DNA of 42,420 bases from Candidatus Staskawiczbacteria bacterium RIFCSPHIGHO2_02_FULL_43_16 (GCA_001821935.1 MHOU01000011.1:47022-89441); one strand, 5' to 3'; numbered from the stretch's first letter, positions 33,054 through 41,256 are shown. Program-made: numbers and translations. The notes: a model not told the origin generated them from the letters alone.

Positions 33054-33137
33054 GGAGGAGTCCTATAGCGGCCATTAGAATAGCTTGGAAAGCTATGACC
33101 TGAAAGGGTCTCGTGGGTTCGAGTCCCACCTCCTCCG
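33054..33137 (+). tRNA. tRNA-Ser (anticodon GGA)
   Basis: Acceptor GGAGGAG pairs with CTCCTCC, with discriminator G as expected for Ser. The D-stem CTA/TAG, anticodon stem ATAGC/GCTAT around TTGGAAA (anticodon GGA, reading UCC/UCU), a long variable arm, and T-arm GTGGG-TTCGAGT-CCCAC are all present. CCA is not encoded. Confidence 0.93.
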
Positions 33138-33194
33138 CAGTGAGTAAAATATTTAATGTAGTGTCGGTAAAAGTGAACTATAAAAACCAGAATT

Positions 33195-34223
33195 ATGAAA
33201 ATAAATACCGCCGAATTAGAATTAAAACTAGCTAAAGCAGCCGAGCAGGTTGTCAGCAAAGAAGAGGCACAGTATTTTGCCGCAGAAACAATAGAAACAC
33301 ATTTACGAAAAGCTCCGCGCACTAATCCGCTAAAATCTTCCATAGGAGATTTGGAGGCCTGCATAAAACATAATGGCAAAAAAATAACATATAAAATTGA
33401 TTTGCCGTCTTTTATTTCCATAGATTTTAACAGCCATGGGCCTCTTTTATATATTAAAAAAATCCATGATGAATTGGAGAAGCGTTCCAATGCAAACGGT
33501 TTAGCAATGGCTGCTTTTACTAATTCCCAGAGCATGCACACTGTCCATGCTTGGGTGCAAGGACTGGCAAAACGGGGTCTTGTAGCAATAGCCGTCTCTA
33601 ATGGTGGTCCCAATGCGGTAATCCCTTTTAATGGTACAAGGGGATTATTCGGAACAAATCCTATGGCCTACGGAATTCCCGGAGAAAATGGCCAAATACA
33701 CTGCGTTGATATGGCCACTTCAGAAATCCCATTTTTTGAAATCAAAGAGGCGCATAAAAATAAAAAACCTTTACGAGAACATTCCGCAGTGGATAGTGAT
33801 GGAAACTTTACCGCTGACGCAAGCAAAGCCTTGGATTTTAGTAAAAGTGAAACAGACCCGGTGTCAAATATAGTTCCAATGGGTGGCGGATATAAGGGTT
33901 ATAATTTGGTTTACTTAATGGAAATGTTAACCAGCGGGCTCATCAATATGCCATCAAGTCCTCAAATGACTCCGGGTGGTTTTATTCCCGAAGAACATGG
34001 TTCAATTTTAATCGTGTTTAATCCTAAAGCCATGGGTTCTGAGGCATCATTAAAATCTTCTATGGCTTCGGTTAATGAAGCATTGAGAAACCAAAAACCA
34101 AAAGCTGGAGAAAGTATCCGTATTCCCGGCGAGGAGGATAGTAAGCGATTTTCACAACTAAAGGGCCAAGAAATTGAAGTTGATGATGCTTTGGTAGAAA
34201 AACTTAATGAGATATTAAAATAA
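33195..34223 (+). CDS. Malate/L-lactate dehydrogenase family (Ldh_2) oxidoreductase
   Basis: A 342-residue NAD(P)-dependent oxidoreductase of the Ldh_2 (MDH2) fold, which reduces 2-oxo acids, distinct from classical LDH. Family marks include AFTNSQSMHTVHAWVQGLAK, FGTNPMAYGIP, DMATSE, MGGGYKGYNLVYLMEML and a C-terminal RIPGEED. The N-terminal region is divergent, and the usual glycine-rich stretch is slightly short. Substrate (malate, lactate, ureidoglycolate and others) cannot be settled. It runs into the next gene with a 2-base gap. Confidence 0.85.
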   Translation: MKINTAELELKLAKAAEQVVSKEEAQYFAAETIETHLRKAPRTNPLKSSIGDLEACIKHNGKKITYKIDLPSFISIDFNSHGPLLYIKKIHDELEKRSNANGLAMAAFTNSQSMHTVHAWVQGLAKRGLVAIAVSNGGPNAVIPFNGTRGLFGTNPMAYGIPGENGQIHCVDMATSEIPFFEIKEAHKNKKPLREHSAVDSDGNFTADASKALDFSKSETDPVSNIVPMGGGYKGYNLVYLMEMLTSGLINMPSSPQMTPGGFIPEEHGSILIVFNPKAMGSEASLKSSMASVNEALRNQKPKAGESIRIPGEEDSKRFSQLKGQEIEVDDALVEKLNEILK

Positions 34224-34225
34224 AC

Positions 34226-34675
34226 ATGAATAAACTAATATTCGTAAGATACGGCGAGCATACAGACCAGCATTTAAATGAAGTAGGAATAAAAGCAATG
34301 ATTTTGGTTGCAGAAAAGTTAAAACACATTCTTGAAAATCAGAATGTTGGTATTGTTTGCGCAGAAGTTCCGCGCGCGGTTGAAAGTGCCCATATTATTT
34401 CTGAAACTCTCAATGTGCCCCCGGCAAAACACTTTGCCCAACTTTATGCCTCAGAAGACGCGCCTATTTACTTAACCAAGGCAGTGGAAGTAATAGATTC
34501 TGCCGGCGGAGAGCATGACGTTTTGATAGCGGTGGTTTCCCGGGAATATATAGAAACTCTGCCTAATTTTATACTACAAAGTTTAGGTGTTGAAAAACCG
34601 ATAGAAACACATTTGGAAAGGGGAGAGATTTTAGTTTTAGATTACAGTAAAAAAGAGATAACGTATTTGCGTTAA
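34226..34675 (+). CDS. Histidine-phosphatase-like protein lacking catalytic histidines
   Basis: A 149-residue protein with the layout of the small SixA/phosphoglycerate-mutase branch. The N-terminal motif, normally RHGE, reads RYGEH (residues 8-12). The middle PRAVESAHIISETL resembles the R..ET.. helix. The later SH motif is replaced by VVSREY. Both catalytic histidines thus appear lost, so this is probably a non-catalytic binding protein or a degenerate enzyme. Family assignment is moderate and based on pattern only. It is sandwiched between the Ldh_2 gene and a YdeI-like gene with near-zero spacing. Confidence 0.6.
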   Translation: MNKLIFVRYGEHTDQHLNEVGIKAMILVAEKLKHILENQNVGIVCAEVPRAVESAHIISETLNVPPAKHFAQLYASEDAPIYLTKAVEVIDSAGGEHDVLIAVVSREYIETLPNFILQSLGVEKPIETHLERGEILVLDYSKKEITYLR

Positions 34676-34679
34676 TTTT

Positions 34680-34931
34680 ATGAGGAAAAAAGGCATTGCC
34701 ATTGGCACAGTGCATGCATTGCCAGAGGATTTGCGAAAGGCACTTACTTCCTCCCTGGTGGCGCTAACAAAATGGGAAGATATTACTCCGCTCGCGCGAA
34801 ACGAGTGGATTTGTTGGGTTGTATCAGTTAAGAAACTAGAAACAAGAAAAAATCACATTGAAAGAGCGCGCACGGAACTTGTAGAAGGAAAACGTAGGCC
34901 CTGTTGTTGGGCTGGTTGCAGGCATCGTTAA
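34680..34931 (+). CDS. YdeI/OmdA C-terminal-domain protein
   Basis: An 83-residue small protein resembling the YdeI/OmpD-associated family (ALPEDLRKALTSS, RNEWICWVVSVKKLETRKNHIERARTEL with the typical ETR..RI pattern, ending in a Cys-rich CCWAGC). It starts four bases after the preceding stop. Family members are linked to stress or peptide resistance but have no established biochemical role. Confidence 0.75.
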   Translation: MRKKGIAIGTVHALPEDLRKALTSSLVALTKWEDITPLARNEWICWVVSVKKLETRKNHIERARTELVEGKRRPCCWAGCRHR

Positions 34932-34958
34932 ACAGAAAATTATTAAATCCTAAATCCG

Positions 34959-35042
34959 AAACCCTAAATCCTAAATAAATCCAAAACACTAAATACAAAA
35001 TCCAAAAATTGTTTAGAGTTTAGTATTTAGAATTTAGAGTTT
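34959..35042. repeat. Large imperfect inverted repeat of CTAAAT-type units
   Basis: AAACCCTAAATCCTAAAT (34959-34976) pairs at 16 of 18 positions with 35025-35042. Inner A/T-rich units repeat the same CTAAATnC theme. It fills the whole gap between two small genes; I see no gene inside. Confidence 0.6.
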
Positions 35043-35063
35043 CTTTTATAAGGTAAAAGTATT

Positions 35064-35438
35064 ATGGCAAAAGGTACTTATGTCGATGGGTTTGTAATTC
35101 CCATCCCAAAAAAGAATACTGCTAAATATAAAAAAATGGCGCAGGAGGGGGCGAAAATTTGGAAACAGTTTGGTGCGTTAGAATATAAAGAATGTATTCT
35201 TGATGACCCAAATCAACCACATGTTAAGTTTACGTTTCCGAAAATGGCTAAAGCAAAATCGGGCGAAACGGTGTGGTTTTCTTTTATTGTTTTCAAATCA
35301 CGCCAACACCGCGATGCAGTCAATAAAAAAGTTATGGCCTATTTTGAAAAGAAATACAGTAAAGAGGCTATGAAGGATATGCCGTTTGATATGAAGCGCA
35401 TGGCCTACGCAGGGTTTAAAGTAATAGTAAACGCTTAA
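35064..35438 (+). CDS. DUF1428 family protein
   Basis: A 124-residue protein matching DUF1428: YVDGFVIPIPKKNTAKYKKMAQ at the start, WKQFGALEYKECILDD, and the ending FDMKRMAYAGFKVIV. Members adopt a ferredoxin-like dimeric alpha/beta fold of unknown function. It is six bases from the DHFR-like gene, in a string of small accessory proteins on one strand. Confidence 0.88.
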   Translation: MAKGTYVDGFVIPIPKKNTAKYKKMAQEGAKIWKQFGALEYKECILDDPNQPHVKFTFPKMAKAKSGETVWFSFIVFKSRQHRDAVNKKVMAYFEKKYSKEAMKDMPFDMKRMAYAGFKVIVNA

Positions 35439-35444
35439 ACTTTT

Positions 35445-36041
35445 ATGAGAAAAATTATTGTTTTAGAATTTATAACGCTTGATGGGGTGATGCAGGCACC
35501 TGGCGGACCAGAAGAAGACACTTCCGGTGGTTTTAAATACGGCGGGTGGACGGTACCCTATTTTGATGATTTTGCTGGTAAAGTCATGGCCGAGCAAATG
35601 AAGCAGCCCTTTAGTTTGCTTTTGGGAAGAAAAACATTTGAAATTTTCGCTTCATATTGGCCGCAGCATGAAGATCAGTGGCCTGGCATTAATGATGTCA
35701 CTAAGTATGTGGTTTCAAATACCCTAGATAAAAGCGATTGGAAAAATTCTGTATTTATAAAAGGTGATGTGGCAGAAGAAATAAAAAAGTTAAAGCAGGG
35801 GGATGGCCCAAATTTGCACGTCTATGGCAGTAGTAACTTTACCCAAACGCTATTGAAGCGTGATCTGGTTGATGAGTTATGGCTTAAGATATTCCCCATC
35901 ACCCTTGGCACAGGCAAGCGCTTGTTTGCCGAAGGCACGATTCCCGCGGCTTTTACATTAATTGATAGCAAAATTTCCCCCGGTGGAGTTATTTTCGCCA
36001 ATTACACTCGCGCCGGTGAAGTTAAAACAGGAAGTTTTTAA
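35445..36041 (+). CDS. Dihydrofolate-reductase-family (RibD C-terminal-like) protein
   Basis: A 198-residue protein of the YwjB/YyaP-like group with the RibD C-terminal fold. Features: ITLDGVMQAPGGPEED, LLLGRKTFEIFASYWP, HVYGSSNFTQTLLKRDLVDEL and ITLGTGKRLF. The NADPH-binding loop elements are conserved but a folate role is not shown for this group. It is co-directional with DUF1428 and PhnB-like genes. Confidence 0.88.
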   Translation: MRKIIVLEFITLDGVMQAPGGPEEDTSGGFKYGGWTVPYFDDFAGKVMAEQMKQPFSLLLGRKTFEIFASYWPQHEDQWPGINDVTKYVVSNTLDKSDWKNSVFIKGDVAEEIKKLKQGDGPNLHVYGSSNFTQTLLKRDLVDELWLKIFPITLGTGKRLFAEGTIPAAFTLIDSKISPGGVIFANYTRAGEVKTGSF

Positions 36042-36062
36042 TATAATTACTGCAAAATTACT

Positions 36063-36956
36063 ATGACACAAAAAATTGTTCCCCATTTATGGTTTGATAA
36101 AGAGGCCAAAGAAGCCGCCGAATTTTATGTCTCTCTTTTTCCGGATTCAAAAATAACTAATATCGCCACCTTGCACGATACTCCTTCAGGAGATTGTGAT
36201 GTGGTTTCCTTTGAGCTTTCGGGGCAAAGTTTCATGGCCATTAGTGCTGGGTCTTTATTTAAATTTAACCCGTCGATTTCTTTCTTGAAAGTCTGTCAGA
36301 CGAAAGAGGAAGTTGATGATCTCTGGGCCAAACTTAGAGAAGGTGGGCAAATTCTCATGGACCTTGGCGAGTATCCTTTCAGTAAGAAATACGGTTGGAC
36401 TACCGACAGGTATGGGCTTTCTTGGCAGATTATACTTGACGATGGCCACTATTCTTACAAGCACAAGATTACACCCACGCTGATGTTTGTCAGTGATACT
36501 TGCGACAAGGCCGAAGAGGCAATGACATTTTACACATCAATCTTTCCCGAGAGCTCGGTGGGAAATATAGCCAGATATCCAGCAGGCATGGATCCAAATA
36601 AAGAAGGTGCGGTGATGCACGGTTCAGTAATGCTCGCTGGGCAAGAATTCTTCACCATGGACGCCAGCGCCCGCATGCATAAATTTGCTTTTAATGAAGC
36701 CATCTCACTGATTGTAAGGTGCGACACTCAAGAAGAAATAGATTATTATTGGGGAAAACTTTCCGCGGTGCCAGAATCAGAACAGTGCGGCTGGCTGAAA
36801 GATAAATACGGGGTTTCATGGCAAATTGTTCCAACGGCTATGGCAGAAATAATGAAGGAAAAAGACCCGGAAAAAATGGCCCGGATAACAGAGGCATTCT
36901 TGGCCATGAAAAAATTTGATATTGCAAAGCTCAAGCAAGCGCGGGAAGGGGGGTAA
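36063..36956 (+). CDS. Tandem PhnB-like VOC domain protein
   Basis: A 297-residue protein formed by two fused VOC domains of the PhnB/3-dmu-9_3-mt type. Domain 1 (about residues 1-130) has [20 protein letters not shown] and [12 protein letters not shown]. Domain 2 (about 135-280) has [20 protein letters not shown] and [14 protein letters not shown]. Single-domain proteins of this type dimerise; here the dimer is within one chain. Enzyme activity unknown despite the family's annotation as methyltransferase. Confidence 0.88.
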   Translation: MTQKIVPHLWFDKEAKEAAEFYVSLFPDSKITNIATLHDTPSGDCDVVSFELSGQSFMAISAGSLFKFNPSISFLKVCQTKEEVDDLWAKLREGGQILMDLGEYPFSKKYGWTTDRYGLSWQIILDDGHYSYKHKITPTLMFVSDTCDKAEEAMTFYTSIFPESSVGNIARYPAGMDPNKEGAVMHGSVMLAGQEFFTMDASARMHKFAFNEAISLIVRCDTQEEIDYYWGKLSAVPESEQCGWLKDKYGVSWQIVPTAMAEIMKEKDPEKMARITEAFLAMKKFDIAKLKQAREGG

Positions 36957-37024
36957 TATAGTGTACATTGGAGTTTGATAGAGCCACTTTTTTCTTTGGT
37001 AAATTTGTGATAGATTTTAATTAT

Positions 37025-37420
37025 ATGAAAAAAATTGAAACCCAAATTTACCAATATTTAAAAGAGCGCGGGTGGGATAATCTGGCTCCGGCAAATATTG
37101 CAAAGTCAATTTCCATTGAAGCGGCAGAGCTTTTGGAAATTTTCCAGTGGACAAATAATTCCCTTGAGGAAACCAAAAAAGATACGCAAAAAATGGCAGA
37201 AATAAAAAAGGAGTTAGCTGATGTGTTGATTTATGCTTTTGATATGGCGGTTTTGTTGGAAATTGATACCCAAAAAATCATTGAGGAAAAATTAGAGCAG
37301 GTGAAAAAGAAATATCCCGCAGTATTAATGCGCAAAAATGCGAAAGCCCAGTCAGGTTCCGGTGCAAGTTCTGAATATTTAAAAATTAAAAATGATTACC
37401 GCAGAAAAGGAAAGTCATAA
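37025..37420 (+). CDS. MazG-like nucleotide pyrophosphohydrolase
   Basis: A 131-residue single-domain MazG-type all-helical enzyme likely to hydrolyse (d)NTPs to monophosphates. Metal-binding signatures are EAAELLEIFQW and KKELADVLIYAFDMA (acidic EExxE-like pattern). The ATG at 37025 gives the family's usual start (MKKIETQIYQYLKERGW). The C-terminus has a lysine-rich tail. It closes the accessory gene run. Confidence 0.85.
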   Translation: MKKIETQIYQYLKERGWDNLAPANIAKSISIEAAELLEIFQWTNNSLEETKKDTQKMAEIKKELADVLIYAFDMAVLLEIDTQKIIEEKLEQVKKKYPAVLMRKNAKAQSGSGASSEYLKIKNDYRRKGKS

Positions 37421-37456
37421 AGAAAACCATGTCTCACATTAATTTGTAAAAAAATT

Positions 37457-37478
37457 CCGCGTTGCTGGGTCAACGCGG
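37457..37478. repeat. 8-bp hairpin after the MazG-like gene
   Basis: CCGCGTTG-CTGGGT-CAACGCGG. Followed only by CTTT, so a weak terminator at best. The rest of 37421-37615 holds no visible gene. Confidence 0.55.
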
Positions 37479-37615
37479 CTTTGGCTCAGGTAACATCCCG
37501 AAGTTAATGAGTTTAATATTCGCACAAGGTACGACAATTACAAAAAATCATTTTATAAAAAGGCAACGGCTATTTATGCTCAAAAATATATTTTAAAAGT
37601 AAATGACTTTAAATC

Positions 37616-37939
37616 ATGGCTAAAAAAACAATAAAAAAAGAAATTAAAAATATATTGTTGCAGTATCGAGAAAAGATAGAAGAATCAGGCATACCAGTTG
37701 AACGTATGGTGTTATTCGGCTCTTATGCTCGTGGCAATACCAGGAAAGACAGTGATATTGATATTTGTGTCGTTTCACCGAAGTTGGGCAAAGATGAAAT
37801 GGCAGAAAGCAGTCAATTAAATTTTTTACACTGGAAGCTTGATAATAGGATTGAAGCGCACCCGGTTTCTTCAAAAGACTTTGCTTCCACCGCCACGCCA
37901 CTTATTTTTGAAATTAAAAAGTACGGAGTCGAAGTGTAA
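37616..37939 (+). CDS. MNT-family nucleotidyltransferase (orphan, paralogue)
   Basis: A 107-residue nucleotidyltransferase with GSYARGNTRKDSDID (GS-X10-D-X-D). It shares 90 of 107 residues with the protein at 14743-15066; 14 of the 17 differences are in residues 11-44, and residues 45-107 differ at three places. There is no HEPN partner next to it. A hairpin overlapping the stop (37927-37953) may terminate transcription. Two near-identical orphan MNT proteins in one window suggest recent duplication or gene conversion. Confidence 0.85.
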   Translation: MAKKTIKKEIKNILLQYREKIEESGIPVERMVLFGSYARGNTRKDSDIDICVVSPKLGKDEMAESSQLNFLHWKLDNRIEAHPVSSKDFASTATPLIFEIKKYGVEV

Positions 37940-37953
37940 AAGCTTCGACTTTT
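37927..37953 (+). terminator. Hairpin overlapping the nucleotidyltransferase stop
   Basis: AGTCGAAG/CTTCGACT (8 bp) with a short T-run; the stop codon is in the loop. Confidence 0.55.
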
Positions 37954-38031
37954 AGGTAGGCAGTGATTTTTGCCAGAACACCGGCCGTGTTGATGGGTGG
38001 GCTGCAGGCATCCGTGAAATTTTTAAATTAA

Positions 38032-38060
38032 TTGACTTGTACTACCAAATATGGTAGTAT
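38032..38060 (+). promoter_or_regulatory. Promoter with embedded operator-like palindrome, cut off by an IS
   Basis: TTGACT, 17 bases, then TAGTAT. The spacer and -10 box lie inside TACTACCA-AATA-TGGTAGTA (38040-38059), a good repressor-site candidate. The next gene on this strand is 39259, now separated by the IS30 element. Confidence 0.65.
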
Positions 38061-38084
38061 TTTTTTAGTCCTGATACTGCAACA

Positions 38085-39158
38085 TCACCCCTCAATCGCA
38101 ACTGAAACTCGGTTTTTATTGTTAATAGATATCTTTTTTGACAAGAATGATTCCCACTGGTTGATCGTTTCAACATTGAGCATACCATGTTCTATCATTA
38201 CCTCAAGCGGCGTTTTGTAACCCAGATTCTTTCTGGGTTTGTTGTTTAAAATAGCCTGAACAAAAGTCATTTCCTCATTTGAATACTGACTCAGGTCGCA
38301 ACCTTTTTTGAAGAATCTTCGCAGAGTTTTAATAACCTGCTCAACATACGGTTTTTGCCAAGCGGAATACGGGTCGCAAAAATATGATGGCAAAGGTGTT
38401 AATTCATGGCATTTATTCTCAATGCCATTGTCTCGCGTAATTGATTTGGCTTGGCTAAAACTTTTCAACATTTCCTGAACCGCTCGTTCGTTAACGCGCG
38501 GCTTTAAATTGCTAATCTTTTCCAGTGCCACATATTTGGCCAACGGTTCGTACAGCACCGACCCAGCCGCCTTACTCCCCGTCTTTTTGCCGGAAACAAA
38601 AGTGTCGTGTTCTAGATGGCCAAATTCGTGCTTGTAGCCTTGGGGTTTGGCCTCAATCCCGACTCGGTTTTTAATCATTGACCGCTTGGTTTTGCCACCT
38701 CTTTTTCTAGGTTTTTTACGATATTGTTTTGAGGGTAAAAGACGGCAGTATCTTTGTCCATAAACTGAGTAGAGCCACTCATAGATCGCAGTTTTGGAGG
38801 CATAGAATGGTTGGCCAGTTGCTTTCATTCTGCCGGATATTTCATCGGGCTGCCAACAATGCCTTAAACCTTCAACAATATACTTTCTTAAATCACGGCT
38901 TTCATTAATCTTTTTTCCTTGATATTTGGCATATTTGCGCCTTCTATACGCTTTGTGGTTGGCGACCGATGATTGGTATGGCCCTTCGCGTGGGCCGTTT
39001 TTTGTTCTTTGGCGACGGCGGTTTCTTTTGATCTCTCTGGAAATGGTGCTTTTGTGCCGACCTATTACGGTGGCTATTTCCTTTTGCTCATGTCCGTCGT
39101 TGAGCATAGCTTCAATGCGATCGCGCTCAAATTGATTCAATTTTGGTTTGTTTTTCAT
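38085..39158 (-). CDS. IS30-family transposase
   Basis: A 357-residue DDE transposase, full length. An N-terminal helix-turn-helix (NQFERDRIEAMLNDGHEQKE, then IGRHKSTISREIKRN) binds the ends. The catalytic core has LEHDTFVSG (first Asp), SITRDNGIE (second Asp) and YVEQVIKTLRRFFKKGCDLS (Glu). The last six residues are encoded across the left inverted repeat into flanking DNA. It appears intact and potentially active. Confidence 0.95.
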   Translation of the reverse strand: MKNKPKLNQFERDRIEAMLNDGHEQKEIATVIGRHKSTISREIKRNRRRQRTKNGPREGPYQSSVANHKAYRRRKYAKYQGKKINESRDLRKYIVEGLRHCWQPDEISGRMKATGQPFYASKTAIYEWLYSVYGQRYCRLLPSKQYRKKPRKRGGKTKRSMIKNRVGIEAKPQGYKHEFGHLEHDTFVSGKKTGSKAAGSVLYEPLAKYVALEKISNLKPRVNERAVQEMLKSFSQAKSITRDNGIENKCHELTPLPSYFCDPYSAWQKPYVEQVIKTLRRFFKKGCDLSQYSNEEMTFVQAILNNKPRKNLGYKTPLEVMIEHGMLNVETINQWESFLSKKISINNKNRVSVAIEG

Positions 39159-39191
39159 CGGTTATATTAACCGATTCCCAGTTGCGATTCA
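38092..39191 (-). mobile_element. IS30-family insertion sequence
   Basis: About 1.1 kb bounded by imperfect 23-base inverted repeats: left 38092-38114 and right 39169-39191 match at 19 of 23 positions (shared core AATCGCAACTG). It carries one transposase gene on the minus strand. No target duplication is obvious, so the exact ends could be a few bases further out; the transposase stop codon lies seven bases outside the left repeat. Confidence 0.85.
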
Positions 39192-39258
39192 AAACGGAGG
39201 TTGCGTACTGGCATTTCACCCTTATCTTGAATTACAACTCACTCAACGGAGGTTTTTC

Positions 39259-40062
39259 ATGATTTCTGATCAAGAACGCCTTAGCGCATTTTTTTCTGTT
39301 GCCACAGAAATGGACGCCATGGTGGCAAACCAAGCTGTGAGGAGTGCTCTGCCTGAGATAGTCGAAAGAATCAATTTGGGTGCAACCGGCATTATTCTCA
39401 TGAGGCCTTTGGAAAGTCTTCAGAACAACTTCAATTTCAAGCATATTTGGCAGTCGCGCCCCACTCTTCCGCCCACTGCCTTGAGAATCTATCCGTTCTT
39501 TGCCGGGGATGCAAAGATTCATAGCACAGCTGCCCAGATCATTTCGGAATTCCACTGGGCGGGCTATACTCACCCTGGGCACACCATCATGGTGAACATG
39601 GAGGCGAAGGAAACTAAGCGCTGCATGGCATGGTTCTTAACTCATGAATTCGGCCATGCTTTAGCGAATCTCAAGGAAGGGTATGCGTTCACTGATCGAA
39701 CGAGCCCGCATGATCGGATGACTGCCCAAGAGGTAAGCATGCGGACATTCGATTATCGTTTGATGCGGGCTCTCGGAGGATCGCAGTACCGGGCGGAGGT
39801 GGATAAAGCCATCTACTGGATCAAGAAATGCGAAGAAAAAGATGACAAGCAAAAACTAACCGACTACTTTTATGATAAAGGAAAGGCCTTGAGTTTGTGT
39901 CTTGGTGAATGCCCGGATCCTACAGGGGAAACCTTCCGCGATGAAATATTTTTTCTCTTGTGCTATCTGGATGCAATCGACCGGAGCCAACCGCCGCATT
40001 TGGCACCACAACTGAAATGCCAACTCATGAAAGAAAGGTTTAATTACATGATTGGCGATTGA
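39259..40062 (+). CDS. Putative zinc metallopeptidase (HEFGH), uncharacterised
   Basis: A 267-residue soluble protein with the metallopeptidase motif THEFGHALAN (HEFGH at residues 129-133). The third ligand might be Glu158 in TAQEVSMRTFDY (inference). No signal peptide. I place the start at 39259 after a strong ACGGAGG; the frame runs 37 codons further up but into the IS end. Base use and the stand-alone layout (strong ribosome site, strong terminator) match the 6670 and 22065 genes. The IS30 insertion separates it from what looks like its own promoter (38032-38060). Protease activity is suggested only by the motif. Confidence 0.75.
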   Translation: MISDQERLSAFFSVATEMDAMVANQAVRSALPEIVERINLGATGIILMRPLESLQNNFNFKHIWQSRPTLPPTALRIYPFFAGDAKIHSTAAQIISEFHWAGYTHPGHTIMVNMEAKETKRCMAWFLTHEFGHALANLKEGYAFTDRTSPHDRMTAQEVSMRTFDYRLMRALGGSQYRAEVDKAIYWIKKCEEKDDKQKLTDYFYDKGKALSLCLGECPDPTGETFRDEIFFLLCYLDAIDRSQPPHLAPQLKCQLMKERFNYMIGD

Positions 40063-40075
40063 CTTTTGCAGGCTC

Positions 40076-40109
40076 AAGCCGAACATTCCCACGTTCGGCT
40101 TCTTTTTTT
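40076..40109 (+). terminator. Terminator of the metallopeptidase gene
   Basis: AAGCCGAAC/GTTCGGCTT around an 8-base loop, then C and seven T residues. Confidence 0.92.
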
Positions 40110-40137
40110 ACTCTTTTCATGATAGTTTTAGGTAACT

Positions 40138-40938
40138 ATGAAAATTATTTCGTGGAACGTAAATGGCATAAGAGCCGTGCATAATAAGGGCCTGTTTGTG
40201 CCGTTTGTGAAAAAATATCAGCCGGATGTGCTTTGTCTCCAAGAGACAAAGGCGTTTGACCATCAGAGCGAAGTGGATTTGCCGGATTATGAAGAGTATT
40301 GGAATTCGGCGACTCGGCCAGGGTATAGTGGTACGGCGATTTTTTCGCGGGAGAAGCCGATTTCGGTGGTTAATGGAATGCCACTAAAAAAGGATGGACG
40401 TCGGGCGTCCATACTATCTGACAAGTACGGTGATCCGCACTTGGAAGGGCGGGTGATTACGGCGGAATTTAAAAAGTGTTATGTGGTTTCAGTGTATACG
40501 CCTAATTCTAAAGATGATTTGAGCCGCATTCCTTTACGACACAAACAGTGGGACCCGGCATTTTTAGCCTATATGAAAGAGTTGGAAAAAACTAAACCTG
40601 TAATATTTTGTGGTGATTTAAATGTGGCCCACACGGCTGATGATTTGGCCAACCCAAAACCAAATATTGGCAAAAAGGGGTTCACCACCGAAGAGCGCAG
40701 TGGAATTGATGAAATAATCAAAGCGGGGTTTGTGGACACCTTCCGCATGTTTACCCAAGGCAATGGCCACTACACCTGGTGGAGCCACTTTGCCAATAGC
40801 CGTTCCAGAAACGTCGGCTGGCGCATAGATTACATTTTCGCCAGCAGTGTCCTAAAGCCCAAAGTCAAAAAAGCCTTAATCTATCCCAGCGTCATGGGCA
40901 GCGACCATTGCCCCGTTGAAATAGAAGTTGCAATATAG
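40138..40938 (+). CDS. xth: Exodeoxyribonuclease III (AP endonuclease)
   Basis: A 266-residue EEP-fold nuclease for abasic sites. The metal and catalytic residues are visible: WNVNGIRA, CLQETKA, FCGDLNVAHT, WRIDYIF and GSDHCPVE. Between the NGMP and GRVITAEF blocks lies an extra stretch (about residues 83-100, LKKDGRRASILSDKYGDPH). Part of it is encoded by the palindrome ATGGACG-TCGGG-CGTCCAT (40394-40412), suggesting an in-frame repeat insertion in a surface loop. Confidence 0.96.
   Translation: MKIISWNVNGIRAVHNKGLFVPFVKKYQPDVLCLQETKAFDHQSEVDLPDYEEYWNSATRPGYSGTAIFSREKPISVVNGMPLKKDGRRASILSDKYGDPHLEGRVITAEFKKCYVVSVYTPNSKDDLSRIPLRHKQWDPAFLAYMKELEKTKPVIFCGDLNVAHTADDLANPKPNIGKKGFTTEERSGIDEIIKAGFVDTFRMFTQGNGHYTWWSHFANSRSRNVGWRIDYIFASSVLKPKVKKALIYPSVMGSDHCPVEIEVAI
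40394..40412. repeat. Palindrome inside xth
   Basis: A perfect 7-bp stem with loop TCGGG. A close relative (GTGGACG-TCGGG-CGTCTAC, one G.T pair) occurs inside tag at 42268-42286, sharing the loop and most of the stem. Confidence 0.65.
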
Positions 40939-40956
40939 GTATTTTTGCCTTACAAT
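40928..40956 (+). promoter_or_regulatory. Leaderless promoter of mntA-hepT
   Basis: TTGCAA, exactly 17 bases, then TACAAT, with six bases between the -10 box and the ATG at 40963. Transcription should begin at the start codon. Confidence 0.65.
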
Positions 40957-40962
40957 ACAAAC

Positions 40963-41256
40963 ATGAGCGTAAAAGATTTACAAAGTAAATTGGCTCCGAT
41001 ATTCCGTCATTATGGCGTTAAACGCGCCTCGGTTTTTGGGTCGGTTGCCAGGGGTGATGACAGGCCGGAAAGCGATGTTGATGTGATGGTAAAACTGGGC
41101 AGGCCCATGGGGCTGGTTGGTTTCGTAGGTTTGGTTAATGAAATGGAGGAAAAGCTTGGGCGAAAGGTGGACTTGGTAACTGAAGGCGGCGTAAATAAAT
41201 TTATTAAGCCCCATATCCTACCTGATTTAAAAACCATCTATGAAGATGAAAAATGA
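40963..41256 (+). CDS. mntA: MntA-type antitoxin nucleotidyltransferase
   Basis: A 97-residue minimal nucleotidyltransferase. The motif GS-X10-D-X-D is intact (G26, S27, D38, D40 in GSVARGDDRPESDVD). In characterised pairs MntA neutralises HepT by adding AMP to a tyrosine. The start at 40963 follows the -10 box by six bases; six extra upstream codons would lie before the predicted transcript. It overlaps hepT by 17 bases, the usual coupled order. Confidence 0.88.
   Translation: MSVKDLQSKLAPIFRHYGVKRASVFGSVARGDDRPESDVDVMVKLGRPMGLVGFVGLVNEMEEKLGRKVDLVTEGGVNKFIKPHILPDLKTIYEDEK

Noticed and set aside
33047-33613. 188-codon minus-strand frame
   Set aside because: It is antisense to the Ldh_2 gene and reads through tRNA-Ser; the GGGGTRTHETL-type translation is a known artefact of antisense tRNA.
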